64,000 bases of DNA, taken from NCBI GenBank assembly GCA_029964075.1, contig CM057145.1:1426001-1490000 (forward strand), read 5' to 3'. Shown in pieces: positions 54,929-64,000 of this stretch. The position numbers and the translations under genes are program-made. Position 1 is the stretch's first letter, and each line of letters opens with the position of its first letter. This DNA comes from Patiria pectinifera. Lineage: Eukaryota > Echinodermata > Asteroidea > Valvatida > Asterinidae. The notes beneath the pieces were generated by a model, which saw only the letters and a list, made by a program, of their open reading frames with translations, did no database searches and was not told where the DNA came from.

Positions 54929-55166
54929 TGGTGTTCTAAAACGGTCAGGCAAACGTCGTGGTTCAACTTTCAAACACGTTGTGGTTCAACTCTCAAACAT
55001 CAAACTACGTTTGAAAAGTTGCACCACGACGTTTGAAAGTTGAAACACGTCGACGTTTGAAAAATTAAAACACGACGTTTCGAAAGTTAAACCACGACGT
55101 TTGAAAGTTTAACTACGACGTTTGAAAGTTGAACCACGACGTTTGCCTGTCCGTTTTAGAACACCA
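54929..55166. repeat. Foldback element in copy B (GTCGTGGTTCAACTTTCAAA repeats)
   Basis: Starts TGGTGTTCTAAAACGG and ends CCGTTTTAGAACACCA. Both halves consist of a 20-22 bp unit with CGTCGTGGTTCAACTTTCAAA, switching orientation in the middle. The equivalent element in copy C is 57,398-57,636, so it predates the tandem duplication. Confidence 0.88.
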
Positions 55167-55440
55167 TATATTTAGGTCAACCCATGTTATAAAAACAAAA
55201 CAGGGATAAATTACATGTTACTGACTAATAACTCTAATTTCATGTAATTTGCATACACTGTTCACAAGTTATTTCACTTTTATTAATTAGAAACAGCACA
55301 ATTAGAAACAGCACAAATTTCAGCTATCCATCGTATTACTAGAACTGACGCCTTGATGAATACCTTTAAATTCATTCATTCATTTATTCGTTCATTCATT
55401 CACTAAATAGTTTATTGAATCAATCATGACTCGCAGCTAA

Positions 55441-56259
55441 GGGGCCTTTCAAAATTTTCAATGTTTGACTTGCTTTCCAAATAATTTTGACCCACCCACC
55501 CACCCCTAATTTTGATTAATAAAAAACTGTACATGTACATGCACTTGCATACTTGAAAATGTACATGTATACCCATGTACATGTTTGTCTAGTTCAGTAA
55601 CGGCGTGAAGTTGTCGGTCTTCCTCATTTGCACTGGTGACCTTCAGTTTTCTTGCGTTTTGCCAGCTGATATGCTGTTGGGAAAGACAGGTTGCAGTCTT
55701 GGAAGCCACAAAGATGGCCGTGGTTTTGTCGTTTTCTGGATGAGGTGGGTGACATGTGACACATGAGGTTGTGCCTGTCACGTGAGGTAGCTAAGAAAAA
55801 CATTCGCTCGAACCCCCCCCCCCCCGCCCTGTTTGCAGGGCTGGGGTACGAGAGAAGGAAAAACATCAGGTTTGGGCAGACATCACATCACAGGCTGCGG
55901 TTCTCGTAGTCTTGGAGTCCAGCGGTTGAATAGTCCAGTTTTTATAGCGATTGGTAATCGACGCCCGCGGCGTCCAAGTCTACTGAAAAACCACCTCCTT
56001 CTCATGCCACAGTGGGTCTATATACACGTACATGTACAGTACATGTACATACACGGGACAAAGTTGGAAAAGAAACACGCATCGCGATATCGAAACGCTT
56101 GCGCGCAGTTCAGGCAAGTCAAAAGATATATCCTTCTTTGTTTTTTTTCTTTTTTCCATGGAAAGTGAATTGCGATTTTCAATTATTTAGCTTGACCCAC
56201 CCACCCACAATTTGGAAAAAAGATCGAAATTTTAAAACATTGAAAATTCTGATGGCCCC
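55441..56259. mobile_element. PIF/Harbinger-like MITE with TAA duplication
   Basis: Terminal inverted repeats of about 25 bp (GGGGCCTTTCAAAATTTTC left; GAAAATTCTGATGGCCCC right) are flanked by TAA (55,438-55,440; 56,260-56,262). Copy C has the single empty site GCTAAGGGCTG at 57,842-57,852. The 3-bp TAA duplication and GGGGCC start fit PIF/Harbinger. The inside has ACATGTACATGTACA repeats and a C run; its open frames (55,506-56,269) have no domain. Confidence 0.88.
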
Positions 56260-56425
56260 TAAGGGCTGAATTAAACATGATTTACAGTATCATGGAAAAA
56301 AAAAGGTAATGCCATTAAAAAAAAATATTATTAACATGAAAATGTTAAGACGTACCAGATAGTTATCCCATTAAAAAAAATACATTATTAAAGTTAAGAC
56401 GTACCAGATAGTAATCCCATTAAAT

Positions 56426-58031
56426 TTTGGTCACCCAAATTACACTGTCACCATTAGCGTACTACATGAAAAGGCAATAACTAGTGCGCCCCACGTATGT
56501 ATGTCGGGACATGGTCGGGGATTGTCACTTAAATTTTGCCCGAGGGGTGGTGATTTTGTAACTTCAACATTGACAATCCCCACGTCTTGGGGTGGGTCAG
56601 CCGGGGGGGGGAGGGGTCGAGGAAACAATAGAAAGGCGCATTAATGATATCTATCTGAATGACAAATTACAAAGTATATTAACAGTGTCCCTGTTACTAT
56701 ACTTTGTAATTTGTCATTCAGATAGATATCATTAATGCGCCTTTTATTTGCAAAGCAAATTCCATATAGGCCTACCGTGGATTGGACCCTGAATTAAAGA
56801 ATAATGGACTGTGCCTTAATTTAATCTACAACTTACCTTCAACTTGAAATTCGAAAATTGGCTATTCTACAATGAAGCCCATAGCAGAGGGCTGGTTCTT
56901 GAATATACTGTTGTAGCTCTCTGAAGCATGCTCTCTGAAGTTGCTCGCGATTTTCTGGAGCAAATTCCTCAGTATTTCCCTTCGTGTAATAGCCGATGCA
57001 CTCGATCTGGAAGAGGAAATAGATTGGCTTGCTATAGGCCTACCATATAATATCTCACTGAATATAATATCTCACTGTGTCACAGACCCATACCCTGGCC
57101 CAAGTACACTTTCAAAACAACCAGCACAATAGATCACGTTCGCTAGTCTGATTTCTTTGTGACGCATCGTATTAGTGTGCAAATAAAGGTGCAAACAGGA
57201 TGCAGACACGTTTTATCCGTTATAGCTAGGCATACCCTCCTTTTGATCCTACCCTGGAAGATCGGTTGTGTGTGTTCCTCATTGAGTGCACCAGGAAAAG
57301 GTTTTGACTGTGTGAAGTGAAACATAATGTCAGGTTTTTTTTGTGTGTTCAGGTCGAAGCGTCTCCATTGATGTGAGTCAAAACTCAACATAATATCTGG
57401 TGTTCTAAAACGGACAGGCAAACGTCGTGGTTCAACTTTCACGACGTCGTGGTTCAACTTTCCAAACGTCGTTCGACGTTTGAAAGTTGAACCACGACGT
57501 TTTTGAAAGTTGAACCACGACGTGTTTGAAAGTTGAACCACGACGTGTTTGAAAGTTGAACCACGATGTTTTGAAAGTTAAACCACGACGTTTGAAAGTT
57601 AATCCACGACGTTTGCCTGTCCGATTTAAAACACCATGTATTTAAAGGTCAACTCAACCCATGTTATTAAAATAACACAGTCAGGGATAATAATAACATG
57701 TTAGTGACTAAGTTATTTCTCTGTTATTAATTAGAAACAGCACAAATTTCAGCTATCCATCGTATTACTATGATGAATACCTTTAAATTCATTCATTCAT
57801 TCATTCATTCATTCATTCATTAAAATCAATCATGACTCGCAGCTAAGGGCTGAATTAAACATGATCTACAGTATTTGGAAAAAAGGTAATTCCATTAATT
57901 TTTTTTTATCAACATTACAATATTAAGACCACCAGATAGTTATCCCATTAAAAAAAATACATTATTAACATTAAAATATTAAGACGTATACCAGATAGTA
58001 ATCCCATTAAACAACATTATTAACATTAAAA
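56426..58031 (+). repeat. Segmental tandem repeat, copy C
   Basis: Direct tandem partner of copy B, without the LINE and without the Harbinger-like insert. It shares the foldback element (57,398-57,636), an ATTC microsatellite (57,787-57,823) and the final CCAGATAGTAATCCCATTAAA. Confidence 0.88.
56632..56744. repeat. Hairpin: 48-bp arms in copy C
   Basis: The left arm (56,632-56,679, AAAGGCGCATTAATGATATC...) and the right arm (56,697-56,744) are exact complements separated by 17 bp. Copy B has only the left arm in diverged form, so the right arm arose by local inverted duplication. Confidence 0.92.
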
Positions 58032-58194
58032 TACTTGCAATTGAAAACGGTCAAAAACTTGTCAATTAGAACAGACTTCTAAGATGGACCTTATTCCACT
58101 TTGGTCCTGTTCCCTGAATGTGTTTTATAATTTGTGAACCGTTGAATGGGATGGCGCCGGACTATTATTTTATGCATTCTAGCCTCACTTTCAC

Positions 58195-58391
58195 CTCTAC
58201 TCCGTTTCCAAGACCGCGTACGGGACGACCTACGACACTGCCAGATCAAGGAACGCGGAGTGGAGGAGCTTTGTGCTGTGAGGGGAGCGTGGCGGAAAGC
58301 AGTCCATGAGGGAGCAGATGCGGCGGAGAAGAAGTGGCGCAAGGATCGACGGGCGCGTCGAAAACAATCAGCCCAAGGAGCGGTAGCATGA
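58195..58391 (+). pseudogene. LINE C-terminal fragment
   Basis: The frame encodes RFQDRVRDDLRHCQI, then WRKAVHEGADAAEKKWRKDR and RRARRKQ, which matches the last part of many LINE ORF2 proteins (R-D-x-L-x-x-C-x-I, followed by W-R-x-x-V and a basic tail). It is cut off on its 5' side near 58,195 and ends with TAG at 58,389. No catalytic motif remains. Confidence 0.6.
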
Positions 58392-58800
58392 TCCCCATTG
58401 GATCAAATGTGTTTTCAGATGGTTGGAGGAATTAACATGCTCGTTATAATCATTTCGTTGATGTATCAAATTCTTTTTAAGGGGGAAAATTGTGTAATCC
58501 CTATCTCTTTTTAACAAAAATTAAAGTGTTGTATGCTGGTATGCATCTAGTTGGTTTGCTGAAATACCTTATAAATAATGTTCCTATACTTTAACCGTTC
58601 AATGTATCGGGTTCCCTTTTATAAAACTGAATCACACTAGTGCTCTAATTAAGTCGAGTTCCATTCGAATTTTAACCTCGAATGTTTTGAAAATCGCTTC
58701 AATGATTCAGTGTCATTACGTCATGTGGGAACTTGAAGCAACTCCTCAGTCACGGAATACTTTAACAAGCAGTTCCAAGTTTACAAATCATTAATGGAAA
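58392..58800. other. No gene seen
   Basis: AT-rich sequence partly similar to 52,915-53,060. No exon. Confidence 0.5.
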
Positions 58801-58888
58801 CAGGGGCGGATCCAGAAATTTTCGCAGGGTGGGATTTTCATCAGCAAAAAAATCTGACCCCTACCCCCCCCCTCTGGATCCGCACCTG
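58801..58888. mobile_element. Small hAT-like MITE remnant
   Basis: Ends CAGGGGCGGATCCAG and CTGGATCCGCACCTG enclose only about 60 bp (TTTTCGCAGGGTGGGATTTT, then a C run). It is a deletion derivative of the 48,653-49,043 type (both share TTTTCGC and TCATCAGCAAAA). Confidence 0.8.
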
Positions 58889-59096
58889 GGAAAAGTACCT
58901 TAACCCCCTCCCCGATTGCCCTTCCGCGCCACGCCTCTCCCCTGCTTATACTCCGAACGTGTCATAGCACTAAGCTTGTACGCTATGTGCATGGTTGGTT
59001 CAACACTGCAGTGCATGCAGTGTACAGCTGCACCGTGACTTCGCCATGTGTACATGTACACTGCACCGCACTCTGCAGTCTATTGCGACACATAAC

Positions 59097-60958
59097 TATG
59101 GTGGCCCTGAAGGGACATCGCATATCACAAACGTGTGCGCATACGTATGCGATGTCGCGAAATTTATCGCGAATGTGTGCGCACACGTATGCGATGTCGC
59201 AAAATTTATCGCGAATATATGCGCACACGTATGCGAAGTCGTGAAATTAACCGCGAATATGTGCGCACACGTATGCGATGTCGTGAAACAATTCGCGAAT
59301 ATGTGCGCACACGTATGCGAATTTGTTTGCAATGTCGTGAATTTTATTGCATAACTTGTCGCATACCTTTCAGTAAAATTCCTAATGAACTGGGGAGGTG
59401 TAGCAGCTCGTCTGGAATCTAGACGTACTGTTAGATATAAATAGGGTCTGACTAATAAACCTTCGCGCGCACGCTGTTCCTCGTGCAATCGTTACTAGTA
59501 CTGTCGAGCGCAAACTTGCTACTTGCGCAACTTTGGAATTTGCGCGCGCAAGTTTCAAACTTGCGCTCGACAGTACTAGTAGTGACGATTGCACGAGGAA
59601 CAGCGTGCGCGCGAAGGTTTATTAGTCAGACCCTATTTATATCTAACAGTACGTCTAGATTCCAGACTAGCTGCTACAACTCCCCAGTTCATTAGGAATT
59701 TTACTGAAAGGTATGCGACAAGGTATGCAATAAAATTCACGACATTGCAAACAAATTCGCATACGTGTGCGCACATATTCGCGAATTGTTTCACGACATC
59801 GCATACGTGTGCGCACATATTCGCGATTAAGTTCACGACATCGCATACGTGTGCAATCCCGGGACATACCATTATTTCGTTTTACCGTTTTGCATTTCCT
59901 CACAAACAAAAGCAGTAAACAAACCATTGACCGTTTTGTCGTTTTACAATTTTGTAAAACGGTCAAACGGTATTAAGATAAATACGGTTTCTCTGTTTTA
60001 TAAGTTCAATAAAATTCATTACAGCATAACGATCAATGGTTTTTGTTTTACAGTTTTACTCAAATAATTTTGAAAAACAGCAAAACGGTCAGTATTGAAT
60101 ACAGACTGTTTTTTTTTTATTTCAGTGTCATAGTGAGCAGTCCGTGGTGCATTTTGTGGTGCTGGGCAAGGGGATGGAGGATGACCATGCTTTATGAAAA
60201 AGTGTTACCTCGGCATAGTGTGATTCCTGGCGTGACCCTGATATGACCCCCTTCAGGCTCACGCGATTCAGTTGGTGGGGCTTAAGAGTTGCAAGCATAA
60301 AATAGTGGCGCTGGAAAATTCCGAGGGAGGACATTACTTTTACAATAGATACAGGATGCTAATACGTTTGAAGAAGTTGCAGATATTTGAAGGAAATTGA
60401 AGTTCGGCGCGGCTCTTCAATAGCCAGTTCGAAAACTATGTCGTACGTTGAGAACGAAATGTGCGGAGGGTAATTTGGGTCCCATGCAATGACTCGATCC
60501 CATGAGGACGCATTAACATTCCTAGCTGCATTGCTTAATTGCCGAACCTAAATTTAAAAAAAATGGTCGACAGGACTATTGACCGTTTCTCATTGTCATG
60601 TTCTTGTAAAACAACACACTTAATAAATGAAGCAACTAACCATTTATTGCTTTCAACAATTAAGAAAAACAACAAAAAGGTCATTGGTTTTTGTGACCTA
60701 ATACCGTTTGACCGTTTTACAAAATTGTAAAACGAAAAAACGGTCAACGATGCGTTTACTGTTTTTGTTTTTGAGGAATCCATAACGGTAAAACGAAATA
60801 ACGGTATGTCCCGGGATTGTGTGCGCATATATTCGCGATAAATTTCGCGACATCGCATACGTGTGCGCACATATTCGCGATAAATTTTGCGACATCGCAA
60901 ACGTGTGCGCACACATTCGCGATAAATTTCGCGACATCGCATACGTATGGGCCACCAT
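59097..60958. mobile_element. 1.86-kb composite palindromic element with RY-alternating repeats
   Basis: Outer ends are TATGGTGGCCC (59,097-59,107) and GGGCCACCATA (60,948-60,958), with CATAAC directly repeated just outside (59,091-59,096; 60,959-60,964). The left part is a tandem array of 42-bp units (GTGTGCGCACACGTATGCGA, then TGTCGCGAAATTTATCGCG). A palindrome follows, centred near 59,537 (arms 59,222-59,513 and 59,561-59,852). A second inverted pair, with GTTTTACAATTTTGTAAAAC, sits at 59,846-59,972 and 60,700-60,828. The right end returns to the 42-bp unit array. No transposase frame is visible. Confidence 0.85.
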
Positions 60959-61384
60959 ACATAACACATTATAAGTGTATGGATCCTGTAAACTGAATTC
61001 AGTTTAGCACCAAGCAGACTTGAAACATCAATACTGATGGGTCAGGTTATTAAAAAAATCATTAGTAGGCGGACATCAGTACCGGGTACGGCAAAAAAGA
61101 GCACACACTTGAAGATGAAATCGGAAATCTGCTCCCCCCTCCGAACCCTCGAGCCCTGCCCCTCCGCACTCCGGTCCTAATTCGCATTAGGCCATCCAAT
61201 TCTACCTCCACGGGCCATCTCCAAATTACATCGTTTTCAGTCTTGGGTCAGTTAGTTCTAGACTGCAAATTATAATCGATTATACGATTAAGTTTGTTTT
61301 GCGATAGAAAAAAAAAGGCAAAGTTGATTAGTTGAAAGACTACTGAAATGCAAGTCTACTATCTGTTTCGAACTTCGACCTGAG
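60959..61384. other. No gene seen
   Basis: Unique-looking spacer; no exon or repeat structure recognised. Confidence 0.5.
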
Positions 61385-62225
61385 ATGCATCACGTCAGAA
61401 TTATGTTTAAATGATCAGTTATTGAGAACTAGAGCCTGCCTCCAAATTATTTTGGTTTCAGATCTAGGGCAGCTATGAATCACGTGACGGAAACTCATCC
61501 TTGGAAAACTCGTACTAAAAATAGCATTTTGCGGTTAAATAACATTATGCCTAACTTTGAGACAAAGTGTACCAAAAAGTGCAGGAGAAGCAGTCAAATT
61601 GCCGATAATATCTTACAGAAAGGTGACCTCCCTACACTCTATTTTGGTTTCAGCTGTATGAAATGCATATGTCACGTGACAATGGCAATACAAAATGGGC
61701 TTTCACCGCCAAATTAACTATTTTAATGGAGATTTCATCAAAAAGTGTACCGAAAATGCATTACGTCAGAATTATGTTTAATGATCAGTTATTGAGAACT
61801 AGAGCCTGCCTCCAAATTATTTTGGTTTCAGATCTAGGGCAGCTATGAATCACGTGACGGAAACTCGTCCTTGGAAAACTCGTACTTAAAATAGCATTTT
61901 GCGGTTAAATAACATTATGTCTAACTTTGAGACAAAGTGTACCAAAAAGTGCAGGAGAAGCAGTCAAATGCCGATAATATCTTAAAGAAAGGTGGCCTCC
62001 CTACACTCTATTTTGGTTTCAGCTGTATGAAATGCATATGTCACGTGACAATGGCAATAAAAAATGGGCTTTCACCGCCAAATTAACTATTTTAATGGAG
62101 ATTTCATCAAAAAGTGTACCGAAAATGCATCACGTCAGAATTATGTTTAATGATCAGTTACTGAGAACTAGAGCCTGCCTCCAAATTATTTTGGTTTCAG
62201 ATCTCGGGCAGCTATGAATCACGTG
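61385..62225 (+). repeat. Tandem repeat, 369-371 bp unit, 2.3 copies
   Basis: Units start at ATGCATCACGTCAGAATTAT (61,385; 61,756; 62,125). The first two are full and nearly identical; the third stops at AATCACGTGA (62,225), where the inverted-repeat element begins. The small frames in each unit are not supported as genes. Confidence 0.93.
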
Positions 62226-62968
62226 ATACAGCGTTACGTGTCCGTTACCCACACAGCCTGGCACCCAGACACACCGATCTCTGGCTGAACGTTCGTCGTG
62301 AGGCGCAGCGCGAGCCATGAATGTACATGTACATTGGACGCAAGGTGACCGTTTTAGCCGATTTTCGGCTAACTTTGACAGCATTTTTGTTAAAAAAAAC
62401 CGAGAGTTTGACAGAAAATTGGACAGAATGGATTTTTTTGGCAGATTTCTGGCAGAAACCTGCAAAAATGGTTGTAAATTTGATTTGATGAGAAAAACAG
62501 CAAATTTGAATAAAAAATTGTATATTTGTTTATAACGCTTCAATCTTTTCGAACAAACCCTTGCATAATGGGACAGGTTGGCTGGTCTAGGTGCTGAAGT
62601 TCACTGGGAAACGTCGTCTTGGCCGGAACCGCGTTTTGCCCGAAATTTACGGGATTATTTCATAACATCTTTATGTGACTATAGATTGTTTATAATGTGA
62701 TTTGAACCTTAATTAAGGTAATACTACCATCTACATGTAATTTTAAGTGTTTATAGTGTATTTCGAGTAATTCTGGGGAATTCTGTCAAATTTTCTGTCA
62801 AACTCTCGATTTTTAACAAAAATTCTGTCAAAGTTAGCCGAAAATCGGTTAAAACGGTCACCTTGCGTCCAATGTACATGTACATTCATGGCTCGCACTG
62901 CGCCTTACGACGAACGTTCAACCAGAGATCGGTGTGTCTGGGTGCCGGACTGTGTGGGTAACGGACAC
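62226..62968. mobile_element. Long inverted-repeat element interrupting the 369-bp array
   Basis: The left arm (62,236-62,425) and right arm (62,785-62,968) are inverted copies of about 185 bp (GTGTCCGTTACCCACACAG; CACCGATCTCTGG; ATGTACATGTACATTGGACG; TTTTAGCCGATTTTCGGCTA). The middle is homologous, inverted, to the element at 25,305-25,830 and contains CCTTAATTAAGG. Confidence 0.85.
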
Positions 62969-62994
62969 CCCAAGTTGCTGTGAAAAAAACATTC

Positions 62995-63245
62995 ACGCCT
63001 GAGTGGGTTTGCGACTTGGGCCTGTCGTGAATATTGGCGTCAATATTAGCGTAAATATTTGCGACATGGAGGCCATGTCTTGAATATTGGCGTCAATATT
63101 GGCGTGCAAAATTTGCGACATGGAGACCATGTCGCGAATATTGGCGTCAATATTGGCGTCAATATTTGCGACTTGGGTCCATGTCATGAAAATTGGCGTG
63201 AATATTGGCGACAATATATATGCGCTATGTCCCTTTAAAGCCACC
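62995..63245. repeat. TATTGGCGTCAATATTGGCG array with a TATGGTGGC-type end
   Basis: AATATTGGCGTCAATATT and GCGACATGGAGRCCATGTC repeat several times. The right end, GGGACATAGCGC read in reverse after TATGGTGGCTTTAAA, resembles the terminus of the 59,097 element (TATGGTGGCCCTGAAGGGAC), so it is probably a related element with no visible left end here. Confidence 0.65.
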
Positions 63246-64000
63246 ATACTAATAGGTATTCGCTAAACTACAATCAACCATTTCAAAGACCGTCATCCTT
63301 TCTTCCATATTTATTTAATTACCAATCATATCAAATAATCAATTACTTTTCCCATCACAAAGATTTCAGCAGCTAATTATGGTTGACTAGCTCTGTACGC
63401 CGAGTAAGTTTTGATTCAAATTCATCTGTGTTTGAAAATTAGATTGAAAGAAGTTTCTTATAATTTAAGTTTTCGTCCATCACATATATAAACATCTCAT
63501 CCCTTAAATGTTCATTAAAAGTTCACTTCTCCGTGAAAAGATCTTTAAGAGACGTTTCACGGACATTTACTTGGGGCTGATATAGGACTAATCCTGTAAG
63601 GGTATTTTCACGTTTTTTTTTAATGATCAGTAGTGGAACGAATTGTCAAATTAGAAAATCGAAATGACGTGAATATAGTATACAATATATACACCTGTTA
63701 TTCAATAACGTGTACTTTAGTCCTGTGCAGTGTATTACATGGAGTGGGCCACACTTTTTATGTTATTGTGCATGTAGGGTAGTTCGTTTTTACTCCAATG
63801 CACTGTACACATTCCGTGCATTGCCCGACGCTTTGAACTAAACATTGATTGATCGTTTAACTTCACCGTGACAGGAACCCTTTCACGCTGCTCTTGTTTA
63901 CCCAAAGTTGCGATAATAATTGCCTTGCACGCAATCGATTCGCCAGGGTGGGATAAAAACGGAGGTATAAAGGGTAGAAATATGTCGGCATTCTGTTTGC
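63246..64000. other. No gene seen
   Basis: No exon or strong repeat in the last 750 bp. TGTATTACATGGAGTGGGCC and a purine-rich end are unremarkable. Confidence 0.5.

Larger units (their letters stand above)
53183..56425 (+). repeat. Segmental tandem repeat, copy B
   Basis: Runs from TTTTGGTCACTCAAATTACA to the GTAATCCCATTAAA junction, where copy C begins directly with TTTTGGTCACCCAAATTACA. Without the nested LINE (about 0.86 kb) and the Harbinger-like insert (0.82 kb) it is about 1.57 kb, close to copy C. Confidence 0.88.

Noticed and set aside
56941-57132. Death-domain-like exon (IADALDLEEEIDWLAIGL)
   Set aside because: The phrase is open in copy C but frameshifted or altered in copies A and B, with no splice sites. 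It may be an old exon fragment in the repeat, but support is too weak to list.
58983-59966. Cysteine/alanine/histidine-rich repeat proteins on both strands
   Set aside because: They are translations of the palindromic 42-bp unit array; 42 is a multiple of three, which keeps frames open by chance.

Overview
The window is eukaryotic, from an intron-rich, repeat-rich animal genome. Coding exons carry consensus GT/AG splice sites and phase-1 domain modules. Ty3/gypsy elements, LINE fragments, a tRNA-derived SINE and many MITE or foldback elements fill most of the rest. The domain set (Reeler, LDLa, CUB, WSC, Sushi) and the repeat style suggest a marine invertebrate, probably a non-vertebrate deuterostome such as a cephalochordate, hemichordate or echinoderm. 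The species cannot be fixed from sequence alone.

The main host gene runs on the minus strand from about 43,363 to at least 4,409. It has a signal-peptide/Reeler exon (43,150-43,363), three further Reeler exons (32,566-32,717; 31,162-31,253; 29,469-29,560), a Thr/Pro linker exon (23,367-23,426), alternating LDLa and CUB exons (15,828-15,944; 14,989-15,339; 14,064-14,180; 12,958-13,311) with a broken third LDLa (12,633-12,711), a WSC exon (4,930-5,211) and a Sushi exon (4,409-4,636). Every listed junction is phase-compatible, so the exons can belong to one secreted or cell-surface mosaic protein. The 3' end was not found.

The introns hold nested mobile DNA. A decayed Ty3/gypsy element (16,709-21,077; 114-bp LTRs; TSD GACAC) sits inside a minisatellite, and its 5' LTR carries a hAT-like MITE whose empty site survives in the 3' LTR. 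A young Ty3/gypsy element (34,275-38,916; identical 155-bp LTRs; TSD AAATG) lies in the first coding intron and is nearly intact apart from one frameshift. An AT-rich island at about 9.45-11.05 kb contains a broken TFIIB-like reading frame facing another decayed reading frame, possibly a viral relic.

From 43.4 to 64 kb no confident host gene was found. This part has LINE fragments, a TA-flanked MITE, a 2.4-kb long-TIR element (47,981-50,393), a tandem segmental duplication (53,183-58,031) carrying a nested LINE, foldback and Harbinger-like insertions, a 1.9-kb palindromic element rich in alternating purine-pyrimidine sequence (59,097-60,958), and a 369-bp tandem repeat broken by a long inverted repeat (61,385-62,968).
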